Positions 35,952 to 46,600 of a stretch of DNA of 64,000 bases are shown piece after piece (positions within the stretch are counted from its first letter, which is position 1; every line of letters starts with the position of its first letter). A program made the translations under genes and the position numbers. The DNA comes from Cunninghamella blakesleeana (Eukaryota; Mucoromycota; Mucoromycetes; Mucorales; Cunninghamellaceae). The notes under the pieces were generated by a model, which worked only from the letters and a program-made list of their open reading frames with translations, searched no databases and was not told where the DNA came from. The stretch covers positions 4,879,501 to 4,943,500 of the forward strand of contig JAFCIZ010000001.1 of NCBI GenBank assembly GCA_017871115.1, written 5' to 3'.

Positions 35952-36611
35952 ATGTACGCTGGACATTTAGCACCCATTTTACCACTTTTTAAAAGGTATC
36001 CAAACGTATCGCCCTTTGTATTTTCATTTGGAGTAGGATTTCTTGATTATGTATTTGGATTTTTAAGTATATATGGTTATGAAGGACTTTCATTAAACCC
36101 TGAAGCAGGAAGAATGGGTGTAGACATTAATGTTACTTACAGTCATAGTATTATTGGTACTATTTTGTTATCGAGTATTTACGGTATGATGACAGGTACA
36201 TTCTTTCCTGGATTTTTGGCTTCTGCTTCTCATTTTGTTGGTGATTGGCTTGTGCATAATGATGATTTATATCTAGACCCTTTTACAAAAACAGTTGTAG
36301 GTGGTATTGGGTTATGGGGTTCCTACCCAATCTTTTCTTATTATTTTGAATTAATATGCTGCCTTGCTTGTTTTTATTTTTCCGAAAGAGATGTACCCAC
36401 CCTTACTGCTATGTGTTATATTTTATACATTCATTTTACAATGCGACCAAACGCGACAACACTGGCTGGTGAATTATTAAAAGTACCTGAACAAGAAAGA
36501 GGGATACAAACTTGTAAAGCTATGGTGATTTATTTTACGATACCTGCTGTGATTATCGGTTCTATTTTAACTTATGGAAATAGTTTAAAGAGGAAAAATA
36601 AACAATTTTAA
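35952..36611 (+). CDS. Multi-pass membrane protein of a bacterial-type putative hydrolase family (paralogue B)
   Basis: Single-exon gene of 219 residues. I chose the ATG that gives MYAGHLAPIL because bacterial relatives begin MFAGH. Conserved polar residues lie in or next to hydrophobic segments: His5, Asp32, the YSHS at 63-66, and His94, Asp98 and His102 in SHFVGDWLVH, followed by a DLYLDP and GLW motif. This His/Asp array suggests a metal site, as proposed for the DUF457/YdjM-like family; catalysis is unproven. About five membrane segments span residues 20-42, 65-95, 120-145, 150-165 and 190-208. The family is mainly bacterial in my knowledge, and the gene lacks introns unlike most neighbours, so horizontal acquisition followed by duplication is plausible but inferred. 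Confidence 0.8.
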   Translation: MYAGHLAPILPLFKRYPNVSPFVFSFGVGFLDYVFGFLSIYGYEGLSLNPEAGRMGVDINVTYSHSIIGTILLSSIYGMMTGTFFPGFLASASHFVGDWLVHNDDLYLDPFTKTVVGGIGLWGSYPIFSYYFELICCLACFYFSERDVPTLTAMCYILYIHFTMRPNATTLAGELLKVPEQERGIQTCKAMVIYFTIPAVIIGSILTYGNSLKRKNKQF

Positions 36612-38979
36612 ATAAATAAGCTAATAAGAAATACTAAGCAAAATCTAATCGAACTGACTCATGTTTTATCTAAATGATATATATATTATACTTACTTATA
36701 TGGTATGTCATTCAAAGGTATATTTAGATTAGATTTATCAATTTTCATTATGGCACACATTTTTTCTCTTGTTTTTTTAACCACATACAATTTTTACTTT
36801 TTTACGTCTCTTCCATTTTATGTATAAAATGTTATAATTTATTATATTTTTCAATATAACACCTTAACACAATCCGTTTCTAAAATACTATATGATATAT
36901 GTCCATATATCATGTCTGTTATTTGCAGTGTATCACCTATACGCAATTATAGATCGTTATCGTATTTATCTAAACGAAAACATATGATTATATTATTATT
37001 TTGACCTACAAATGAAAGTCAATACTACTAGGAATATATTCAACTTGGTAATACATATGCTTCTCTTAAATAAATTGTAAAAAAGATTATAATGGTACTG
37101 CAATCAAGATATTCTATGTACTTAAATTGTCAAACTAATTATTTTTAAACTGCAGCAAGAAATCATTAAGCTATCATCATATTCTTTTAGAGTTAAATGA
37201 ACTACATTTTAAATCCATTTCTCAAACATGCTTCGCATTATAATCATTATACTTACACAATTATAATATGAAATTATCATTTTTATATCAAAGTGATATA
37301 AAATTTCCAACAAAAACAATCAAACTATATTTATCTTTAAAATGTCCTTATTTACTGGACTGCATCTTTCACCATACTAACTGCCTCCATTGTTTAGCAA
37401 TTAAATATTCCAATTAATCTGCATAATATTCCTTTTTAAATAATAAAGCAACTTATTCTAAGCATGTAACAAATTTTTGTAATACGGTATTACTGTTTTA
37501 TTATTTTTTTTTCTTACGAATTGAATAATTCGTTTGAAAATATTTTATTGAAAATGAATGCTGTGGAATCTATAGAAATGCAAAAGGTTTTTTTATAGTG
37601 TTTGCCGAATAAATTCAAGGCATTAAATCATTAAGTTTTCATACTTTGTTTGGTATACTGATAAGTCCCTAAAACGTTAAATATCATCTTGAACTACTTC
37701 TACAAGAATATCCATTTATGCATAAACTGGTAAAATTGATTCTAATAATGAAAATTATATATAAGTACCATTTACTTTTTCAAATAATTATATGAAATGG
37801 GAATGAGGTATGGCTATTTTAGAACAATCATTGTTAAAAATACTAATGGTTTAGATGCGGTATCTTTTTTGTTTTGATTTATGAATAGATTTTCAAATTT
37901 AAAAAACCAAACTTGAAGACACTGTACAAGCGTGTAAAAGTAGCATGATAAGTCTCCAGTTTATTTAAAAAGAAATAAAAACAATTGAATATGATCCTTG
38001 AATTAGAGGAATGGGAAATAATTAATAGTATAGCTATGGTCGATGATAGATTAGCTAACCTTGACCATTTGTATCCTTTACTTATCATCATGGTCTACTA
38101 CTGGATTCATATCTTGCAAGTAATATATATGTATCCGATTTGTTTTTTTAATAATAATAACAAAAAGAAACATTTATATATTTTTATTCATCGTATAAAA
38201 ACAGATGATTTTTACTTTTTATTTTTAATAATATAATGTTTATATTTAAATAAACACACAGGTTTAAATATAAATTTATTTAATATAGGTTATAAAAAAG
38301 AGGGTTTTTTTAGTGTTTTTTTCTTTTTTATTAATAAAAAAATAAAAAGAAATACGGCTCTATTCTTTATGAATAGTGGATACTTATACATATTTTATAT
38401 TAAATGGATTTATAATAAATAGTTGAAGAAGATGTAATATTAAAAACTAAGTGCAGAATGTCAAAGTTTGAAAATTAAGGGGCAGCCATTTTTCGATTAT
38501 TTTTTGAATCTAAAAAATTGTTTTTTGCTATGAAAATGCATCTTATTTTCTTTCTTCTTTTTTTCAATCACTTTTATTAATAATAGCACATTATATCTAT
38601 ATGGTTATCTTTTTTATATTCAGGGCATTATAATAAGTACTTTAAATGAATGATTTTTATAATAAATATATAGAAAAAAATATGGTATAAAAAAGTACTA
38701 TATGAGCACCTCTTAATTTTAGAAATTTAATTTCCAGTGCTATCCCAGCACTTTATGATCATTTATTTAGCGTAGTTTACCTTTTTTTTTTTTTTAAAAA
38801 AAAAAAAAGAAAACATCCTCTATTTATATCTTCCTACGATTAATTAACAATATATATATACTTTAAAAGCAAATGTTCCGATTTTTTAAGAGAAAAAAAG
38901 TGTAGATGTAATTACAATGAACGAAATATATTATCATTTTTTTGAAGGGTAAATATTTCAATAATGAAATAGAAATTTA
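36612..38979. other. Long intergenic region, possible decayed sequence
   Basis: About 2.4 kb without an intact gene. At 37985-38110 a plus-strand fragment (LEEWEIINSIAMVDDRL) has coding-like composition and faintly resembles part of hAT-type transposases, but it is short and unsupported elsewhere. The 3' third is low-complexity A/T DNA. Confidence 0.45.
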
Positions 38980-39709
38980 TTATGCAATAAAAAGGAAGGT
39001 TATAAATAAAAGTATAAGAACAGTAAAGGTATTCATAGTTGTATTGATGATAGCGCTTGAAGTAGTATCTTGAGAACGATCAATAAATTCATCAGCATGG
39101 GTTTTACCAAAGTCTGCTTCATCCATATGATATACAATATCATTTGTATTAATAGGATTGTTATTATTATTATTGTTATTATTATTATTATTATTGTTAT
39201 TATTATTATTGTTATTATTATTATTATTATTAGCGCTGCTGTTTATGATATTTTTATCATTATTGGTATTGTTAGTATTGTTATCAATTTTATTATTATC
39301 TACATTGTCTTGCTCTACTGTATCAATTTGAATACTTTGTTCTAATTCAGCGTTTGGTTGATCACACACATTTTGGATTTGTTTCATTTGTTGAGATTCC
39401 AAGTCAAAAGTTTTTTCATCACCACTACATTCAGAATAACATGCTAGCATTTGCTTTTGTATTAAACATTGGCAGCTTGTACTATCATCTTGCCCTTCAC
39501 AACTGGATGATGCTAACTTAGCTGTTTTCATACAAAGATCAAATCTATTTTATCATTAAAATAAAATAAAAATCAAAAACCAATTAATTAAACATTACTA
39601 TTAAATATATATTTATACTGAATTAGATTACTTACACTTGATTATTTTCACAAGCTAAAGCATATTTCATTAGCAAACTACAGAAAATAAAACATATAAT
39701 GTATTTCAT
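38980..39709 (-). CDS. Secreted Cys-rich, Asn-rich protein with a likely GPI anchor
   Basis: Exons 39709-39636 and 39544-38980 give 212 residues. Residues 1-19 are a signal peptide (MKYIICFIFCSLLMKYALA). A compact cysteine domain follows: single cysteines, then CEGQDDSTSCQCLIQ and CYSECSGDE, a spacing seen in fungal GPI-anchored surface proteins that are not CFEM proteins. The middle is very low complexity with a run of about 25 Asn encoded by an AAT/AAC microsatellite, interrupted by no other residue. An Asp-rich stretch and a C-terminal hydrophobic tail (FTVLILLFITFLFIA) preceded by small residues fit a GPI-attachment signal. It is likely a cell-wall or membrane-surface protein of unknown function. 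The repeat makes its length prone to vary between strains. Confidence 0.75.
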
Positions 39710-40154
39710 TTTAATAACGTTTTCGGTAATTTTTTTAAGAATAGTAAAAGAAAAGAAAAGAAAAGAATTAAAATTATAACTTAATCCATCATATATATTT
39801 ATATTTTGAATTAATGATGTGTTTTGTTCAAATATAGCAACAACTGAAGGAATAAATTTCCTTACAGAGCCGGAAGAAAAAAATATTAAAGCCAACTTTT
39901 TTTTTTATCCAAATATTGATTGTCATTTTTTAAAATTTATGCTTTTTTTTGATGACAAAAAAAATAGTAATTTCTATTTATTTTTTTCTAAAAACTAATA
40001 ATAAATATTGATAAAGGTGAACATAGTATGAGCGAGAGTATATAAATGTATAAATTATAATAAAGTTGCTGTTACGATCATTTGATCTTTTTTTTTTTGA
40101 TTTTGTTAATAATGATAATAATTGCAATGATCCTTAATATCCAATTTATCCTTT
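39710..40154. other. Intergenic, promoter side of the Cys-rich surface protein
   Basis: 445 bp between the Cys-rich surface protein start and the end of the Rieske gene. It is AT-rich; a minus-strand frame that continues upstream of the surface-protein ATG is not needed. No other exon was seen. Confidence 0.55.
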
Positions 40155-40944
40155 TTAACCGATGATAAGTTTGTCTTCAGCGAAGGTATATTCTATAAAA
40201 TATACATAGAAAATAAAATGTTAAAATAAAAAATATAATATTTGGAATTCATTATCGTTTATTTATATATATTTTTGTGTTTTTACCTGGAATTTCAAGA
40301 TTAAGAGGGGCAGGTCCTTTTCTGATACGGCCAGAAATATCATAATGGGAACCGTGACAAGGACAATACCAACCTCCATAATCACCAGCTTCACCAATAG
40401 GAACACAACCCAAGTGAGTACATACACCCAACATAACTAACCATTCAGGACGTTTAACACGTTCGGCATCTTGTTGAGGATCACGTAATTCAGCAATATT
40501 AATTTGGTTGGCTTCAGCAATTTCATCTTGAGTACGGTGACGAATGAAAACAGGCTTACCACGCCATTTGATTGTAACATTTTTACCTTCAGGAATAGAA
40601 GCTAAATCTACTTCAGCTTTAGCTAAAGCTAAAACATCAGCAGAAGCGGACATATTGGCTAAGAAATCAGAGACAGTGGCTTGAGCACCAGCAGCTGAAA
40701 TTAAACCTGTTGTACCAATCATCATATAAGCAAAGGATTTGCTAGCATCACCGCTGGTCTTAGTCTTTTTATATTTAGAAAAATCAGGTACTGTAGTAGT
40801 ATGTTGTTGACGCATTTGTTGTTTTTGTTCATCTTTTTTCATAATAGGAAGGTGATGTGTTAAAGAAGCTAAACTGCTTTTGCTGTTATTGAACATTTGA
40901 GTGGAGCGAACCACAGTATTTAAAGTCTTATTCATTAAGGACAT
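40155..40944 (-). CDS. RIP1: Rieske iron-sulfur subunit of the cytochrome bc1 complex
   Basis: Carries the 2Fe-2S cluster that takes electrons from ubiquinol in respiratory complex III, in the mitochondrial inner membrane. Exons 40944-40287 and 40192-40155 give 231 residues. The basic N-terminal region (about 1-55) is a mitochondrial presequence. A hinge and single membrane helix lie at [20 protein letters not shown], followed by the flexible segment [20 protein letters not shown]. The cluster ligands are in CTHLGC and CPCHGSH, and the Pro loop is [12 protein letters not shown]. The second exon supplies the conserved end [12 protein letters not shown]; reading through the intron would give a wrong, shorter tail ([10 protein letters not shown]). 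Length and motifs are normal for the family. Confidence 0.97.
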
Positions 40945-41230
40945 ATTTTAAATTACAAGTTGAATGATATATATATATAAATATATATTAATTAATTAAA
41001 AAAAGAGTGGGGAGAATATATCTATTAAAAAAATAAAAAGGCTTTGGGAGAACAAGAAGCTTTTTTTTATTTTTCATTTTTTTTTTTAATGACCCGACCC
41101 TTGAGTTTTTATTTGACCCGAGAATCTGAACAGTCACCCCTTTTTTTTTAAAAAAAAAAAGATTATGCCTTAGAATTTTTCTCTCTTTTTATTCCTTCTC
41201 TACATAAAATAAGATAAAACGAGATAAAAT
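40945..41230. promoter_or_regulatory. Divergent promoter region of RIP1 and the PITH-domain gene
   Basis: A 286-bp spacer between divergent starts. The octamer TGACCCGA occurs twice in the same orientation, at 41090-41097 and 41114-41121, standing out against the A/T background. It may be a transcription-factor site shared by both genes; this is inferred. Confidence 0.4.
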
Positions 41231-42277
41231 ATGAGCCATTGTCACGATGAACACTGCGATCATGATCATGATGATCTTCCAGGTTCTGGAGATCAATTTT
41301 TATTATACTCACGTATTGACCGAGATAATGTTCGTTGTTTAAATGAAATCGAACCTGATAGTGGAAAGAAGGTGATAAGACCATGGAACGAACGTATGGA
41401 CAACACAAGCTATTTAGAAAGCGATGCTGACGAACAATTACTTATATTTATACCGTAATATTAACAAATATATCAATTATATATATTAAAGAAATAATTT
41501 ATCTATTCGTTTGTTAACATATCATATATGTTAGTTTTACTGGTATTGTAAAATTACGTACTATATGTCTTCGAACCACCGTCGGGGAACAAGCTCCTTC
41601 TAAGATGAAAGTGTAAATTATAAACAATAAAGAGCAAAAAATAGAAATAGGAAGAGTAAAATATATTAAAGGAATCGATTAACTCGGGTTAATAAATATA
41701 TATTTTTATATATGCTAGGTTTATAAATCGTGATGATATGGATTTTGATGCTGCTGAATCATATGTTCCTACACAAGAATTTGATTTAGTTCAGCATGAT
41801 GATGTTGCAGAATATGGTACTAGGTAAATAAATAAATAAATGATAATAAATAGATCATAAATCATGAGCATCAATTGACAAACGAATTTTTATTTTATTT
41901 TATTTTTGATATATAATAAAAGGGTAGCAAAATTCAATAATGTAAGAAACTTAACACTGTATTTCCCTGAAAATTTTGGTGGTGATACTAGTATAATTCG
42001 ATACCTTGGGTTTAAAGGAGAATGGCAAGAGGTAAATTCAAATTAATAACATAGTCTATATTTTTTTCTGTACCACATATATTTATATTTTATTTCTTTT
42101 AGATGAAACGTGATCCAATTATTACAAGTAAGTAAATTATTAAATTTATAGAATCAAGTAGCAATATAAATTATACTAACATACTAATGTTTCTTTGCAG
42201 TTTATGAAGCCAGTGCAAATCCCGCAGATCATAAAATACCAGGTTCAGAAAATAAAATGGATCATTCTATACAATAA
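41231..42277 (+). CDS. PITH-domain protein (PITHD1/thioredoxin-like C-terminal type)
   Basis: Six exons: 41231-41454, 41535-41612, 41719-41823, 41923-42031, 42103-42127 (25 nt) and 42201-42277, giving 205 residues. The N-terminus MSHCHDEHCDHDHDD is the His/Cys-rich start typical of PITHD1 proteins and may bind metal. The PITH domain covers about residues 25-185: RIDRDNVRCLNE, SYLESDADEQLLIFIPFTG, VKLRTICLR, FINRDDMDF, LTLYFPENFGGDTSIIRYLG and YEASANPADHKI. PITH domains are known as proteasome-interacting modules of thioredoxin-like proteins. This member lacks a thioredoxin domain and so matches the stand-alone PITHD1 form. Family length is about 200-210 residues, so it appears complete. Confidence 0.92.
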
Positions 42278-42705
42278 ATTTAATAAAAATAATAATTCCA
42301 TTGGTCATAAAGCTGCTTTCTATATTTGTTTATATCCAGTTTTTATAATATATGAAATAATATTATGTATACACTAATTCATTTTTAGGATATTATCATC
42401 CACTACTGACATAAAGGTTTTAAAAAAGGAGGGAAGAAGTAAAGAGGGGTTTAAAATAAATAAAATATCTAAATCAAGACTTTTTTTTTATATTTCTTGA
42501 TATTATACCTAATTGGTTAAAGTATCACACCTATTGATGTTGCACAACGTAATGAGATTTAATTATCAAAAAGGAGAATCTATATCTTTTTTTTTTTTTA
42601 TTTTTTTCTGTCTGTCTCTCTTTCTTTCTTTTTTCTTTTTTTCTTTTGTCTTCATATTTATCCCAAAATCCCATTCCAATCCTTTTATAAATAATAATAA
42701 TAATA
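42278..42705. other. Intergenic, promoter of the LysM protein gene
   Basis: 428 bp of AT-rich DNA with a long C/T-rich tract at 42578-42665 shortly before the ATG. No coding exon is supported; the open frame through the tract is compositional. Confidence 0.5.
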
Positions 42706-43316
42706 ATGAAATTTTCTATCGCTTCTACTGTTGCAATCGCTTTTATTGCTCACCAAGCTTTAGCAGGTCCTATTGAAGGATGTTTACAAACCCATACTGG
42801 TACTTAATATACAAATATATTTATATAATAGTTTATATTTGAGAAGATCATTGTATTTATTTTATTTTATTTTTGATAATAATTTTTATAGTTGTTGCTG
42901 GTGATTCCTGCGTTGGTATTGCTACTGCTTTCAAGTTAACTCCTGATGAATTCTATGCAATGAATCCCAAATTACATCACTTGGGGGATCATATCTGTGA
43001 CAACTTAGATGATGGTAAACCATATTGTGTATGTACTAAAAAACCTTGTGTTGCTGAATCATCTGTTCCCAGTGGTAACACTACAGTAGGTGGTTCTACT
43101 ACTGGTGCTGCTACTACTGGTGCTGCCACTACTACTGGTGCTGTTACGACTGGTGCTGCTTCAACTCCAGTTGCTCCTAAATCTGGTACTCCAACTTCTG
43201 GTAGTGCTTCTGGTACTCCACCATCACCTTCTACTAGCCCTAGTGCTGGTAATTCCCTTATTATTCCTACCACGATGTTGGGACTTGTTAGCGTAGCAGT
43301 TGCTGTTTTACTTTAA
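42706..43316 (+). CDS. Secreted LysM-domain protein with a likely GPI anchor
   Basis: Exons 42706-42799 and 42892-43316 give 172 residues. The signal peptide is MKFSIASTVAIAFIAHQALA. One LysM-like domain covers about residues 28-78: THTVVAGDSCVGIATAFKLT, PDEFYAMNPKL, and a closing CDNLDDGKPYCV; the cysteine pairs are typical of fungal LysM modules that bind chitin or related glycans. A Thr/Gly/Ala repeat (TTGAATTGAATTTGAVTTGA) and a Ser/Pro linker look like an O-glycosylated stalk. The C-terminal hydrophobic tail (MLGLVSVAVAVLL) after small residues fits a GPI signal, so it is probably a wall-bound protein rather than a free effector. Codon use is biased towards GGT/GCT, suggesting good expression. 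Confidence 0.85.
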
Positions 43317-43635
43317 AAATATTTATTTAGTTATTAACATGTATAATAATTGTGTGTGTGACCAATCAATTTAATTTTTTATTTCCTATCTAAATAATTT
43401 ATATAAATCTTTACTCTTTATTATTCCAATCAATTCCATTCCATTCTTTTTTCTTTTAAAGAATAATAATGTTAGCCTCTATTAATAGATAAAAAACGTT
43501 TTTACTTTATTTTAATTTATTAAGTATTTTTTTTTTTTTAAAAAAATAGACATTTTAGGATAATATATACTTAAACAAGTAATGTTACACGATGTTTATT
43601 TGGGAAAAAAGATATAATATAGGATATTTTAATTT
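43317..43635. other. Convergent spacer
   Basis: 319-bp shared 3' flank of the LysM gene and the P-type ATPase gene, AT-rich, with no coding exon seen. Confidence 0.6.
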
Positions 43636-46600
43636 TTAAATAGCACCATTTAATTTTCGAATAAGCATTTTTTCAAATTCAATTAAAGAGAACATGATAA
43701 TAACACATATAATAACCATAACCCAAGATGGACCATCAACAGCTGTTAATTCTAACCAATGGGATATTCCTGGTGAATATAATCCAAGCAACATAAATCC
43801 AAATGAGACAAAGAATGCACCAATAAGCCATTTATTTCCAGTAATACCCATGGTAAACATGGATGCTTGGACTGATCTTGCAGTAAAAGAATTAGATAAT
43901 TGCATCATTGTAATAGTAGCAAAAGCAACAGATCTTGCATCTTCAAGGGAATGTTTTAAATAAAACAGAGATATACAATAAGTAGCAATAGTTAAAGAAG
44001 CAATAGTAAGGGCTTGACAAAAAATAATAAGCCAACTAACTTTAGTTAAGACACCACGTGTAGGAGGTCTAGGAGATCTCTTCATGATACCAGCTTCTTT
44101 AGGTTCCACACCAATGGCCATTGAAGGTGGAATATCAGATATAATATTAGCCCATAAAATCATCATTACTGTTAGTGGTGTTTCTAAATTTGCCATAGCA
44201 CAAATTAGCATTAAAAAAATTTCAGCTCCATTACAACTAAGCAAATAAACAATAAATTTAAGAATATTATCGAATACATGTCTTCCTTCAGAAACTGCCT
44301 TTACGATAGTAGCAAAATTATCATTAACTAATACAATATCGGCCGCCTGTTTAGTGATTTCAGTTCCAGCTATACCCATAGCTACACCTACATCAGCACT
44401 TTTAATAGCGGGTGCATCTATATAGGTATATTTAATAAATATAAAAAAAAAAATGAAAAATAAATAATCATCCATTATATCGTTTTTTATAATTTTTATT
44501 TTATTTTTACCATTAACACCATCACCAGTCATTGCGACAATTTCACCACGCTTTTGTAAAGCTTTAACAATAGTTAGTTTATTATCAGGACTAACGCGGG
44601 CAAATACATTTGGGAAGGGGTCTAATTCAATCAAAGCGTCTTCAGATAATAAATCCAATTCGCGACCAAGAATAGCTCGATTCTACAAATTTATAAATAA
44701 ATAAAAATTTTTAAATTAGATTTATAATTATATAACTTTAATATCGTATATATACATTTTAGAAAAAAATACTTACCAAGCCTTGAACATTTTTTTGAAA
44801 AATACCTAATTTTTCAGCAATAGCGGTGGCAGTATCAATATGGTCCCCAGTAATCATCATTACTCGAATACCAGCTTCTTGGCAAGTAGCAACGGCTTCT
44901 TGAACACCCATTTTAGGAGGATCCATTAAACCAGTTAATGCAACAAAACCAAAGTCGTTTTCAAATAAACTAGGTATTTTTTCAATTCCTTCTTCTTCAA
45001 TTTGCCTAGATGATACTTTTACTTTTTTAAAAGCTAAACATAATACACGTAAGCCTTGAGAAGCCATAGATGAACCTTGTTTTAAAACTTGTTCAATAAA
45101 TTCATCATTAATAGTTGTAAATGTTGGTGATGAATCATGGTGAGTAACTGATGGTTCCAAATAAGTTGTACATTTGGCTAATATTTTCTCAGGAGCGCCT
45201 TTGCATAATACCCAGTAGTCTAATAATTCATCTTTTCCCTCTTCTTCCTTTTTATTTTTTATTGCTATAGATGTTGATGGTGATGACGTAGAAGGTAGAT
45301 CATCTAAAGAGGAAGATGATAGGATTGGAGTAGTTGCTTGTTTATAAATAACGCTCATTAATTTACGTTCGCTGTCAAAAGAGCGTTCATGTACTTTTAT
45401 CATTTTTTCTTGCTCTTCCCAATAACGTTTATCAAGTTTTCCTTTTTGAGAAGCAACTGTTAATGCGATTTCAGTTGGGTCACCTACCGTCACCCATTCT
45501 TTTGTTTCTTCATCCATTGTGACACTTGAATTATTACATAAACTTGAAATCATAAAAGTATATTTTAAATGAGAAGTGTATTGTTCCTTTAAATTAGTAT
45601 CTAGCGGTTCGAGATGTAAAGCTTGAATATCCGCTTGAGAGTCATTTTTTGATTCAGTTAATGTGGCAGATTGCATCATTTCTTTTCTATATTCTGTGGT
45701 TTCCTTTGTAATTTCGCCTTGATTAGGATCCATGGAAGTAGATTCCGAGAACCGATAATAAGTATCATCCCCAGTCCAAATTTCAGCCACACCCATTTTC
45801 CCTTCTGTTAACGTACCCGTCTATCAAAACGATTCATATATATTAGTAAAGCGACCAAATATAAATATAAATAAATAAATAAATTCCTTTTTAGGTATAC
45901 CTTATCCGAACAAATAACAGTAACACTACCTAGAGATTCTACAGATGGTAAAGTTCTTACAATACACTGACTATATAAGGTAAAATTGATCAAAAAAATA
46001 AAAAAAAAAAATGATTAGAATTCTATTTTTTCTTTATTATTGTTTTCTATTTTAACTTACTTTGCTGCCATTCGTCTTACACCTAACGCCATCGTAACAG
46101 TAGTAACTGCTACTAAACCTTCTGGGATAACCGAAACAGCCAAACTTTAATAGATAAATAAATAAATATATGTAAGTAAAGAGTACAATAGTAATATATT
46201 CATATATCTATATTTATTATACCTGAGACCAACATTCACCATTGTAACCGCATCTTTTTTCCAAGCAATACCAATAACCACTACCAAAACACATAATAGG
46301 ATAGCAATCAATACCAAATATTTTCCAAGTTTATCTAATTTCTTTTGTACAGGAGTCTTTGTTTTCTTCTTAGAACCAGCTTGAATGGCAGAACTAATTT
46401 TCCCAATCTAAAAAATAAATAGTACAAGAAGAAAAAAAAGAAAAAGTTGAATAACCTTATTATTGGTGTTATTTTTTCTATGAATTCTATTCTTACTTCA
46501 GTCTGAACACCAGTTCGTACAACAATGGCTTTCGCACGACCACGTGCCACAGTAGTAGACATGAAAGCATTTCCTTTACAATCACCTAATGGGATTCTTC

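Noticed and set aside
40252..40286. Unspliced C-terminus [10 protein letters not shown] for the Rieske protein
   Set aside because: It is intron sequence; a GTAAAA donor and the conserved end [12 protein letters not shown] at 40192-40155 show the true last exon.
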